In this document: piece after piece, positions 49,201 through 60,900 of the stretch
How the letters are laid out: each line of letters begins with the position of its first letter
Numbering within the stretch: position 1 is the first letter of the stretch
Source of the DNA: Klebsormidium nitens
Lineage: Eukaryota; Streptophyta; Klebsormidiophyceae; Klebsormidiales; Klebsormidiaceae
Reading direction: 5' to 3'
Assembly (NCBI GenBank): GCA_000708835.1
Contig: DF237406.1
Coordinates: forward strand, 1 to 64,000
DNA: 64,000 bases
Translations under genes and position numbers: made by a program
The notes under the pieces: generated by a model
Database searches by the model: none
Told to the model about the DNA's origin: nothing
What the model saw: only the letters and a program-made list of their open reading frames with translations

Positions 49201-50463
49201 AGTTCTTTTCCTCACGTATATTGTCTACTTTTCCCGCAACATTGTTCCCTTTCCTTGCGTTTCATCATTCCCTTTTCTCGCGCAACACTATTCCGTTGTC
49301 TCGCGCATAATCGTTTCTTTTTCTCGCGCATCATCGTTTCCTTTTCTCGCGCAGTGACATGCTGCGGAAGCTGGCGGAGTGGCCTCCGACGCCCATGGCG
49401 GAGCAAGACTTCCTCAACCGGTACTTCGCCGGTGCGTACCGGCCGGTGCCCAACCGGTACAACCTGGTGCTCGCCATGCTCTGGTGGCACCCCGACAAGG
49501 TCGACGTCAGCAGCGTCAAGAACGTGCACTACTGCGCGAAGGTCGGTGTGACGTCAGCCAAAAACCCGGGTCTGCATTGGGTCTGGTTTGAAGAAGGCAA
49601 AGGCCAGCAGCGTCATTGGAAGGGCGGACTCGGGTGACGTCAGCAATTGCAGGGCCGTGCCATTATTTGGACGCTTGCGGAGAGTTGAATGGCGCGGCAA
49701 GTTTTTGATGCGGTGCGCACAGCAGCGTGCAGACTTGACTCAGCCTGTATAACGTTTGATGCACTAATCAATAGCAATCAGGTACACAGATTTTCCTTTC
49801 CCGGAAACTCAAGCAAAATTTCCTTCGTCCTATTTCGATACGGTCTCATTTCTCTGGATAGTTCGCGAAGAAGGGCGACTCTGGCCCTGCCAAACGAGTT
49901 TGCACAGTGGCCCCCCTTTTCATGGCCCGTTTCACTTTGCATCCTGTGAAAGAGTGTTGAGCTCAAAGGGGCAGTTTTGATCAAGACCGGGCGAGCTTTT
50001 CCAAACAACAATACTATTAGAACATCTGCCCTTTCCTGATACGGCTCTCTCTGTTCAGTTGTGGACGTCAGCCAACGATCTTGCGACCAATTATCCAAGA
50101 CGACCGGCCTCCCTTCGCCCTTTATCACGAGCGGGTTATATTCAGGTCAACGTGCCTTTAAATTATCCCAAGACCAGTCTCCTCTAAAGAGCTTTCCGTA
50201 TGTCTGACCGCTAATCGTCAGAATCGTTTGCCACGTGGCAGGGCTCCAAACCGTGGGACTTCAACCCCAGCGCCCCGCACATGGACCTGCCGATCGTCAG
50301 AGAGCTCGTCGCGCACTGGCTTGAGATCTACGGCTCAGATCCAGCCTCGGGCGCCATCGACGGCCTCGAAACGTTCTCAGCGGCGGCGATTGCGGAAGCG
50401 GAGATGCAACTGTCGGCCGCCGTTCAGCAGGAAGTTGTGCCGGGGGGGATCATGGCTGGATAG
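46270..50463 (+). CDS. GolS: Galactinol synthase (GT8 family), five exons
   Basis: Exons 46270-46581, 47455-47575, 48356-48512, 49355-49541 and 50242-50463 phase to 332 residues, the normal family length. The enzyme transfers galactose from UDP-galactose to myo-inositol to make galactinol, the donor for raffinose-family oligosaccharides, in the cytosol. Family blocks appear in order: RAFVSFLTGSGDYVKGAVAL, SAYPLIVAVTE, YAVNFSKLRIWQ, DKLVYLDADM, SAVMDCFCA, RPGYCQQVPDRLPWP, PYFNAGMLVFQPS, PTPMAEQDFLNRYFAG, NRYNLVLAMLWWHP, NVHYCAK and GSKPW. Two departures: the metal-binding DxD reads DAD where flowering-plant GolS usually has DGD, and the protein ends GGIMAG, without the APSAA-type C-terminal pentapeptide. 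Donor of exon 4 (gtcggt) is weak. Echoes of exons 2 and 3 lie in the adjoining introns. Confidence 0.92.
47338..47375 (+). repeat. Upstream echo of galactinol synthase exon 2
   Basis: The segment tgtatctggacgtcgacatg copies the exon's DxD-coding sequence tctacctggacgccgacatg, 134 bp upstream in the intron. It is short and has no acceptor of its own. Confidence 0.7.
48690..48760 (+). repeat. Downstream echo of the 3' part of galactinol synthase exon 3
   Basis: The block cgtacttcaacg-ggggatgctc, followed by cgttttcgagcccagctg and a ttttgag end, repeats the exon end coding YFNAGMLVFQP 235 bp downstream. The donor site is changed from gagtaagc to gagtgcac. Confidence 0.85.
49180..49354 (+). repeat. 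Pyrimidine-rich repeats whose last unit is the splice acceptor of GolS exon 4
   Basis: Units of about 25-29 bp built on ttttctcgcgca plus atcgtttcc recur at least five times up to the exon. The final unit reads ctcgcgcag and provides the AG acceptor; earlier units read ctcgcgcaa or ctcgcgcat and cannot. The block supplies a very long polypyrimidine tract. Confidence 0.8.
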
Positions 50464-51946
50464 TTCGGGCGACCTTTTGTCTGAGGCTGCGGTGAAAAGG
50501 TCGCCGGATCCGTGGCCCCTGGACAGTGGCAGGTACTCTTCAGGTGTTTGTAAATAGGTCAGGGCATCAGCCTGCATTCTGGTAAAGCAGTAAGCAGTAG
50601 TTTGATCTGGAAAAAGGTCAGAGAGGTGATAAAGACACGGCTGCAGGGTGATAGGCTACTTGTACCCGCACAAAGGAACTTCCCTCGATGCAGCAGAGGA
50701 GAATAGACGTTTGTAATCAGCCAACTGACAATTCCAAGATCATGGTACAATCAGGTTGTGATGCGACGCGGTCCGTCCTAATCTGTATATACATCTGAAT
50801 CTGAGCTTGGATGTCATTAAGGATATAGGAGTAAGAACTGCTCCCAAAGTGGCCGCAATGTCGAGTCCGCGCTTTCGATCGGTGTGGGTAACATACGCAC
50901 ATCTGAGTACAATACAGTCTCGAGAAGTATCCGAGTACATTCTATCTCTCAATCCTCCTACGAGGCTTCAGTAATCCTGGCAACCCCCGGCTGCCATTCA
51001 ATTTTGAGTAATCGTCCGACCTCATGAGGCATTCATTGATGAGCAGACAAGAAGACAAATGCCGCCAGAGAGTATAGCTAGCTGTCGATCCGCGGAGATT
51101 GATGTTGCGCCACTTATTAAGAAGCTTTTAAAAGTCTTCAATCGGATGCCGCCATGTTATAACTTACGTCAAGGAAGAGCCGACTCGAGTGGAGCCGCGT
51201 AATTGGCTTCCCTCAGCGTTAAAACGAATTTAGTACCTACCCAGTACCTACAAGCGTAAGCGCCGTGACGCCGGCGGGATCCCTCTTGCGGACGCTTTTG
51301 CACGTTGGACGATAGCGCTGTCGAGTGTCCGCAAATCTTGGCGACTCGGCCCCAGTCGGAGGCTGACGGTACGGTTGACCGGCACTACAAAGTATTCCTA
51401 TAAAAGCCTGTAACATATTTCTCGAGCAACTCGTGACCAAAGGAACCGGCAAGCCGCTTAGCCAACAACAGTCGCCGTTGCCATCCCCGGAAAGCATGAC
51501 GTGCAACGACGTCACGACCGGCCATGAATGATGCTGCGACATGCAGCTAGCAGCTGCAGCTCAGCTAGCTAGGTGAAAGCCGGCTTTCCAAGCTGGAAAA
51601 TGAGCTTTATTTATGGTTTTCTGTAAGCGCTTTCAAGGTTTCGCAGCTCTCTCGCTTTGTCTCCATTGGCATTTGACTTGCGGGGTCCTGGATTCCTTTC
51701 AGGGCGTGCAGTTCAAGTCATCTTCAGCAGCTCTTCCGAACAGCATTCTCCCGTAGCTCGTTTCCGTCTACGTCACTGGGACAGGTTAGCTCAGGAGTAG
51801 GCCAAACTGGAGAGCGAACAGTCCGCCTAGGAGTCCAATGAGAGTGCCCGGAGGTTGAAAGCTTAAGTAGCTGTGAGATTTGTCGATCTGTCAGACAATT
51901 TGAATTAGTATCTGTCACATACTAGCTGTATTTGTACTTCAGCAAC
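50464..51946. other. Gap without a recognised gene
   Basis: The stretch lies between galactinol synthase and the ABM protein gene. ORFs are short and carry no recognised motif. Confidence 0.4.
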
Positions 51947-53347
51947 ATGGCCCTGATGATGTTGATCAAGCTGGTCTCCAAGCCCGGAATGGAGGGACAG
52001 GTGAGCATTGTCGGTTCTGGAGGATCTCAAGGGCGGTCACCTGGATTTCGGTTGTCAATCGGATAAGCAAACTTCTTCTTTAAACACACGAACCGTGCCG
52101 ACTGTATGACGACATTCCACCTGAAACTTGATCCCGATGTCAGATTTGAAAGCGTGGCACAAACTTGGCAGCAGCATGGGCTCTAGGAATCTACTTAAAC
52201 CTCTGAGTCGGCAGAGCTTGGGTATTGACCAACTGAATCATTGCTCCACTTCTGGGGGGGAAGTGAGCGTCAGATTATCAGCAGAACGGTGATAAGGCAT
52301 CAAAAGGGTTGTTATGCTTTCCCCACAGCAGGATGGCTCTTATGAAACTTTGGAACAGCCTTCAATTAGGTGCTCAGTACCTCTGAACTCCAACATCTTG
52401 AGCTTTGACTGGGAGTCCCCAAGTGCACCAGCTGAAAGTGTAGTTAGCGGTAGTATTGGACATAAGTAGATTCAGCCATGTGGGAATGGTTGTAGGCATG
52501 CTCCATGGCAGGTTTGCCCAGTACGCCACAGTTCTACAAGTGAATGAAAAGTCAGCATTTTGTGTTCTCTGTTTGTATTTTCTCGATGCCACAGCGACAA
52601 AGTCTGCCCTTGACACCTTGAATCTGATTGCAAAGAGAACGTTTCAGCCACTAGCGTTGTAGTGGGGCAGAAGCAGGCAAGCGCTCGTATCTATAGGGAT
52701 TGCGTTTTAGTGTTAAGGATCACATACCGACTGCAAGGTCAGTCCATCTTTCCAGGAACTCCCTGACGTGATTTATGGTTGATTCCTGCTCATGTCTCTA
52801 GAATGTATTGTCGAATGAGGGAAAAAGCAACTTGAAAGGAGGAGAAAGCAGAACAACGCGTGGGAACTTTGGCTCGCAAGTGAAAAAGAAGTAGGCAATG
52901 GCATGTTCACGAAAGAAGAATGTTTAGGAACAACAAAGAAGAAACTTTCATCTAGGAAGAAACAAACACGAATCTGAAATACAAATGATGAGACGTTTAT
53001 TTGCTTTTCCGCAGGTGAGGGAAAAGTATCAATGGATGGCGGCAAAAATGGCCGAGCTCTTCCCCGGAGTCATCACCTTCCACGCGTTTCAAAGCCCCGG
53101 GAACCCATCCGAGTGGCAGTGCGTCGAGATCTACTCCTCGCAAGAAGTTTTCAAGAGACACGTGTCAGACACAGAGGAGCTGAAAAACTGGGCGATGGAA
53201 TTCAGGCCGTTGATTGAGTCGTTCTCGGCGGACATGTTTGTGGAGGGGGAGGAGGTGTCGGAGTTTGTGAAGCAGCGGGCCGCGATGCAGGGGGGGACAA
53301 GCACGCAAGCGGGTCGTGGGCGGGTTTCGCTCTTAACCCTTCGTTGA
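51947..53347 (+). CDS. ABM-domain (dimeric alpha-beta barrel) protein, two exons
   Basis: Exons 51947-52000 and 53015-53347 join in phase 0 to 128 residues. The first exon, MALMMLIKLVSKPGMEGQ, is a typical first strand plus the KPG turn of antibiotic-biosynthesis-monooxygenase domains. The second continues with a helix (VREKYQWMAAKMAELFPG), a strand, PSEWQCVEIYSSQEVFKRHV and a final helix-strand ending in ADMFV. In the family, residues such as W or Y near the middle strand and H in the FKRHV-type helix line the pocket. Members range from monooxygenases and haem-degrading enzymes to proteins of unknown role, so the substrate is not predictable. The tail after EFVKQ is low complexity. Confidence 0.75.
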
Positions 53348-54923
53348 GCATTCAGGCATAGGCATCAGGAGTGCCAGCATTGGAGGACTGGATCTGGGTC
53401 ACGAACAGTAGCTATATGGATGTCCCACAAACGCGGGGTAAAGTGCATATTGGAGAGAGCAAACATTTTTTCGTCGAGAGGTTGCCAACAAACGTGATGC
53501 AACTGGTTGGACATCAAACTAACAAGGCCGACGGGGATCAGATTCACCAAGAAAGTGATAATGACATCTGTGCTTCTGCTAGATGTCGAGCTAGAGTTGT
53601 CAAACATAAATATGCAAATAGGGCAGAGGGCAGATTGTATTAGTAACTGCAAATACGTGGAATCATGCATGGCGGCAGTCAACGTTTTGTCAGATCGACC
53701 GATCGAGAGAATGATATGATCATGGCCTCTAAGCGGTTTGATGGCAGTATAATCAGTGATTGGTTATAACTATAGTGATTGGGTGTAGCTTGGAGCGCGA
53801 GATCGCGGCCATTGAACACGTCCTCTGCCAAGCACGTACTGCAAGGTTGCGCTAGCTGCGGACTGCAGCATTAACACGAGTACACTTGTGCGGTTCCTGA
53901 GAGAATGTACGGTATTGCTGGCATGATTAATTGAAGCCTGCTGGATGCATGTAAAATGGCCCCACCGTAGCCCTATATATGCTTTTGCATGATAGTGCGG
54001 GCTCAGTGCGGCTGTTGGAGAAGCCATTGAACATCAACAGATCGAGACCCTATCATCGAATACCACTTACAGTATAAGTTGACCGTCTCCATGTAAGTTC
54101 CATTTCGCTTAGAGACGGTCGAATGTCATTCGATAGCGCTACAAAAGTGTGATGTATCATATCTTACTGGGCTTCGCGGGACCAATCTCGCAAATGGTCG
54201 GGTGCCCCAGAAAACATGAAGATGCTAGCGTCAAATTTTGATAGGGTTTGAAGCTGAATCAAGCACTGCAGCACGACTTTTTTATGGCAGCCGCCGCTTG
54301 CGACATTCCCTGAGTCGAAGAACATGACAGAAGCTCCAATTGCACGGCTCTTATCATATTTCAGTAGAACAGTCATTCGTTTGTCAATCAATACTCTCCA
54401 TTGTACACTTCAGTTGGCAACCTTCAAATTTCAAGTATAGCCTCTTGAATGTAGTATCAGCATTCTTATCGCCATGGCATGGGCGACCTCTTACCTACAG
54501 ACTTTCCAGGCCTACTGCCTATACTCTCGGAATTGTCAAGGACGTGTCTCAAGGAACTTTTGATAGACTCGTTAATGAATGTAGCGCAGCTAAACCACGG
54601 AAGTTAGCGACAGAGGCGGCCCCCAGATTAGTGCACACTTGTTACCAAAGCGCATAGGAGCCAATTTTGCTCCTTATCTCAGTCCCATTCCTTGTGTTGC
54701 ACCCATTGGTTGGGAGCCCAACAGAAGTGGGTTTGGCTGATACGACGGCCGGCGCTTGACATTGGATGCCTGCAAATTCAAGACAAACAGATATCAAGCG
54801 TCAAACAGATTTTGAAACGCAAGAAAGAACGAAATCTTCATGCCCAAGAAATGACGTCCATGGTAAGCATTGCCGAAGTCTCTTTGAACTCTCTTCAGTC
54901 ACTGAAATGTTGCCCTCCTCTTC
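53348..54923. other. Gap between convergent genes; no gene seen
   Basis: The stretch lies between the ABM gene and the stop of PAN3. It contains only short ORFs without recognised motifs. Confidence 0.4.
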
Positions 54924-57900
54924 TCATAGGATGATAATCAAATGATACGTCTGATTTGAGAGTACGGCATCTTCTACAAGCAGCTTTGCTATCCCCACCT
55001 TTGCTTGCAGCTCCGAGTACGTCCCTTCCAGGCACCGCTTGAGGTCCTTGTAGCTCGCCACCAGCAGCGACTGCTCGTCCCTGCTCAGCAGCGTCACCTT
55101 TTCCGAAACCCCCGCGTCTAGTTTGTTCAGCGCCTCAATAATATGCCCCCAATCCATCGCCGGCTTCCCTTCCTCCGTCGTTTGGTGGAAGACAAAGTCG
55201 CGGAAGAGTTTGAGGAGGTAACGATCCCCGGTCTCCGACCAATTGGATTCCGCCACGTCATCGTCGGGCCGCTCATTGATCATGGAGCACTTGATGATGA
55301 TGCGGAGCAGGCGCCCGTTTTCCGACTCCTTCTCGAGCTCGTCCATCAAATGGTCGGCGTACACGTGGCAGTGCTCCAGCTGAAGGCCAGGAAAACAAGG
55401 ATACGGTTGAACGATTCGGTTTGGAAACGGTTGACGAGAGACGGAAAGACTTCGTCTAACTCTCAAATCGAGTGAATATCAACATTCTGATGCCCGGTGC
55501 TGCAAGACCTATGTATTTTTGTGCTGGCGAACTCCTCGAATGACTTGACGTCATCCTCCCCCAGAATATGATACGATACAGTGAAATGCATTGAACATTC
55601 TTGCGCTCATTGGAGAAGAGAGTATGTCACCTCCGCTTTGGATCGACGGAACTGCATGAGTCTAACCTCGTTCTGATGAGCCATCACGGACTCCCATTCC
55701 TAAACACTACAGACAAGCACTCCTTTCGTTTCACGCACAAAAGTCGACTGAACGCATGGAACCACAGGCGTTCTATAGCGCATCCTGAAGCAGGGGACAC
55801 AGAGTCCTCCCGTTTAATCTGCTCCCAGATCGCGATCCATCTTCAATCTCAATCCAACGAGTCGGTGCCTTAACAAGCTCAATATTCGAGTGTGCAGCAC
55901 GCCATTAACGAGGCGCTCAAAGCAAGTCACACCGGACCCACTTGTATCGAAAGTGGAAACGTGCGTACCGAGCTAAACATGCGATCCCCCAGAACATTGG
56001 TTAGTTGCTTGATGCTGGCGAGGCCACCGACTTCGTGGTTGTCCGGTGATGACGCAATCAGCGCCTGTGTGATCCGCACAAGCTCGGGGGAGTAGTGCGC
56101 GGCCATGAACTGGCAAAAGCGGGCAGGGTGACGTCAGCTTGCTCGCAGATGACGTGAGAAGGTGTGTGTGACATCAACGTGCCTTTACCAATGTGTGGAC
56201 CGGGTCTCAGAAGGCGTTCCGCGCACAGGTTTAAAGCAGACTTGACAAAACTGCCACCTCTTTGAGGATGGCAGACAACCGGGACCGCAAACCTACAAGA
56301 GTCGTTGCTGCGCCAGCCAACCCCTATACTTTTGTCCTTAGGTTCAACCTTTTCTAGCACCTCCACAATCAGCAAAGCTATCATGCTTCCAAAAGCCGCA
56401 AATCCGCAAACAAGGACTTCAAAAGAGTCCAGGGACGCATCTGCAGCAGTACACCTTCTGTACATCAAGAGCCCACTTGAAAAGCGACAAAACCAGAAAA
56501 CGAGAGAACTAGAGCAAATTTACGCCCGCGGAGGCAAATACCAGCACCTCTGACGTGATCAGGACAAGAGAACGGCCGATTGTCAAGGTACCTCGCCCGA
56601 GCAAGAACAAAAGCAAAAGGTGTGGAGAGACAAGCATGAAGGAGAAAGGCTAATAAGCAGCCACTTGAGAGCAGATCCTCACGTCCAACGACGCATTCAT
56701 GGCCGACCCGCACGCCAGCGACAGCAGCAGCCGCCCCATTTCCGCTAGGTCGATCCGCTGGAGGAACTGCTTGTCTTCCCCCGGATCCCCGTGTAGCACG
56801 TCTAAGAAGCCCACCGAGCAGAGTCGTATTCTGCCGCGGCTAGTTATGAGCACTTTCGAGGCGTCGAGAGCGCCTCCCCGAGCGATGAGGCCCGCACCAT
56901 GGATTGCTCGAAGCGCGGTGGCGAGCTGGATTGTGTAGCTCCATAGCTCGTCTTCCGTAACCTGGAAGAGGGTTAGGATTTTGGTCAGGCAAAATACCCG
57001 GCTCAGGAGTGTGGTCAGGCAAAACCCGGAGTCAAGGATGGCGGACAGGATTCAGGTCTAAAATCTTAATCTAGAACCTAAAAAGTGCAGATTGATTTCT
57101 GCTTAAAAGCCGCATATACGCTCAGCTCACTCAATCGCACAACCAGGCGACCACGATTACACCAAAAGCGCACACAAGAATTCAATGTTTAACCCGTTAT
57201 AGAAAGCCAAGAATCACAAGAAGCCGCATATGCTCTTCTTTCTGATCAACATAAGCGAGTTTGACACATCGCAAAACCACAACCCAGATCTCATTCACAG
57301 CACGACTAGGAACTGAACTTAAGCCTTACCGTCAAGTGGACCACCCCCCCGCTTTGTTCTTGTTGCAAGTGCGCGTTTTCGAGCGACACCGCTCCAGGGT
57401 AATAATCGTACGCGAAGTAGAGTGCGGGGCTGTCTTCGATTTCTTTGCTGACGAACGCTTCTCGCATGACCCCCACGTGGGGATGTCCCGCAAGGTGCGA
57501 CCACCTTTCTATCGTTTCGTTGGCGGCGGTCGCGAGCTCAGCTGTCGGGATTACCTGGGGGGAACGCGAAAATGATATGATGAGGGAATTCGCCGGCGAA
57601 TCGCAAAATGGAAAAGCGGTGGTTGTGGGATCCATTGCAGGACGGAAAACGTCGATGTTTCAGGGATACTGGAGTGAAGGTGTCATTAGCTCTTTTATTG
57701 ATGAATGAAAAAGCTTTTATAGAAAGAACGGAAGCCTCAACTGCTAGAAGCAGGAAGGTTGTTACTCGTGGACGAGGAACTCTTTAGACACGGCCCAGCT
57801 CTTTAAGTTAGTCGCGTAGGAGCCCACTAAAAGTACTTCTACTGCGCCTTGAAGGGAGTAAGTGCAGCTATCGGTAAACGGACACACGTTTCGCGAAACC

Positions 57901-60900
57901 AAAGGAATGACGCCATCAGAAGGAGTCACTTTCAGCTGACCTGACAGGAAAGCCTCTTTCGCAAGCAAGCCGTAGCGTGATCGTTCAAAGCTGTTCAGCT
58001 CAGATTCGACGACTGTCAGAACCCGTGGAAGGAGAACATGGACTACAGTTTTCCAATCTGGACCCCCACACCGATCAGAACCCCCTGTACGCAGGTGAGG
58101 GATGTCACGCGTGACTCACGGAACCCCGAATACTCTTGAACGATCGACCGAGGGCTCGGAAACCGCATTCAGATCTGAAAGTTTGCATGACCGGTCAGCC
58201 GCACGGAAGTGGTCGGGGCCCCAAACATAACCAGCCCAGCTACTTTGAACAGCTGCGCGCGCACCGAGTACCAATCGGTGTGGGGGTCTCGGACTGCAAA
58301 CTGCAGTCCGCGTTCTCCTTCCATCCGTTCTGTCAGCAGAATCAAAACGGCACACTGAAGGTAAATGAAGCTCACCTGTCTATGATCTATTCGCCTAATA
58401 GCGTAAGCGAGGCCGTCTGTTGAGCTGATCCCTTTGAAGACCGTCGTCCGCACCCCGAGCGAGCTCATGCCGTCGGCCTCACTGCTTTCTAGAGGGTATA
58501 GCGTATGAAACCGCCCCACAAACTCTGGCAGGTCGGATATGTCCTGCTCAGGGTCTATCTGCACGATGCAACGATGTTCACAGCTTTTGAAGACAGGAAG
58601 AATAAGCAGATAAGTTATTTCGGAATAAAGTACTTCCTTCAGGCTTTGAAGTGACCACAAGAGCGGGGGCCACCGTCTAAAATGCTTTGAAAATGTGATA
58701 GAAATAATACACATTGCTCCGCATAGAGCACGATGGCCCGCGAGACTCTTCAGGGACGAACCACCGCGAGCTGATGCGGCTCCTTTACGGTAACGAACTG
58801 TACGGGCCCACTTACGAAATGAACCATAAAGCGCACCAATTTTTTGAGGGAGCAAACGCAGAGGGTGCAGGGCGAGAATATTGTGCGCAGACAAAATACT
58901 TTCCAATTGTTGGCGTCGCTGAATACAAGCTGCAAAAACGACCGGTCCCCAGCAAACCTGGTCAGCAAAACTGGGCTGTAGCTGCTGTTGTAAGCAGGTG
59001 ACACGGTCGATGGCGGAAAACAGAATTCCTACGAATCAAAGATACAGAACGTCTGCAGTTCCAAGTCTCCACAATCCAAATCATAACCCCGAACCCTCGT
59101 ACCTGCGCCTGCACCAAAGCAGCCCGCTGCTGGATCTCCTCCCTCAAGCTCTCCGGCAGAAACTTGGACGCCATTTGGACGGTCCCCGGCCTGATGACCG
59201 TCCGATTCCGGTTGTGGTCCGGCCGCCCGGGACCCAGTCCGAAGCCGCCAGCTGGCCCCATGCTGACGTGGCCCCCGAGGCCCATTTGGGAGGGGCCGGC
59301 GCCCTGACCCGGTCCGAAAAAGTAGGTGGCGCCGCCCACTTGAGTCGCGGCGGTGGGAACGGGGCCGCCTAGAGACGGCGAATTCGACCTGAGAGGCGGA
59401 GAAAGAAACCTGGAACCAGACGTTTGAGAGAATCAGGGAAGGTTATTGGGACTGAGATGCCTATTCAACATCCGCACGTTGGACGAACAGTGTAGAACCA
59501 AGCGGTAAACACTTGGACCGCATTCTGCCACCAGTATGACAAGGTCAAAGCTTAACTGTAATGCGAGTACAACCGCCCTGCCGGGATGCTGAGCACTTTC
59601 TACAGGTCAAGCGACGCGAGGACTCCAGAATTCAATCTCCCCAATACACCACCATGCCACGTCCCAGTCTAAGTTGGATGCATCTCAATCAACAGGAGTT
59701 TAGCCAGGGCGCATCTGATTCTCCATTTAAAAGGCGGAAACAGAAGCGAGATACATATCCGCAAAAGACTGCTGATTTCGTACCGTTGCCCAAACGGCTG
59801 CATCGGCCCCCCCGGCCGCGGCCTCCCCAGGCCCTGGCTCGTCAGCGGGGGGGTCGCCCTCCCCATCTGTTGCTTCATCGGCGACGCCGGCGCTGACGTC
59901 ATCATCCCCGGCATCGGAGGCGTTCGCGACCGATACTCGTCCCTCGGCGACATCATCCCCATCGCGCTTAGGCTCCGGTTAAGCGACGGGTTACCCCCAA
60001 ACCGCCCCCCGCCGTCACCCATTTTCAGGGCCGACATCGCATCTTGGAGCCGGTGGTTTGGCTGACCCCCCTCCAAAAACTGGTTGTTGCCGAAACGGGG
60101 CCCGCCGCGCGGGTGGGGGGGTGACATCGAGGACATGCCCAGGGCTGGGTCGTCCCCTTCGGGAAGGCCGAAACTGGCGGGGCCGGAGTAGGGGCGGTGC
60201 GAGTTGTCGAGGCCCTGTTGGGCATACTGCGGGAGGCTGACGCCCCGACCGCGGACTGCAGCGGCCGCATGCTGCTGCTGATGCAGGGCCTGCTAAGATA
60301 AGTGCGAGATTTCTGGGTCTGCCTCGTTTAATATTCCAAGGAGACCACAAAAAGCCGCGCTGCCGACACAGGCAACGAAACGGGATAAATCATTCAAAAC
60401 TTTCGGAATCCAAGCGGGATAGCTCGGGTAACAATTGAAGCAGACTAGTCGAACGCTCTCGACAGGATGCAACGGCTTTTGCGAGTGATAGGCTACTCAT
60501 CACATTTGTAGTCTCAGAATCCTCAACTTCGTGTCGGTTTCCTTTTCACCACTTTCCCCCCAGTATGATAAGAGACGTGTTTGAAACTGCCAGATACGTT
60601 TTTCGGACGACCGAAAAGCAGGAGTCAAAGTCCGCATCTCAGCACTGAAGCCCCTCTCAGGTCCGTCAGATTTTGCTTATCAAAAGTAGATTGTTATGTT
60701 ATGTGAGGAAAGCGACGCAGGACTGAATTGCCTGGACACTGAAAGCACTCACCTGCTGATGGAATTGCGACATTTGTCGCCTCTGCACGTCGAAAGGCCC
60801 CATGCCCGCTGGTCCTCCCACGCCTCTGGGTGAGTTCATGGCCCCCATGCCGCCACCTTGCCCGTGCACAGGCGCTCCCCCACCCATCCTCGGGCTCATC

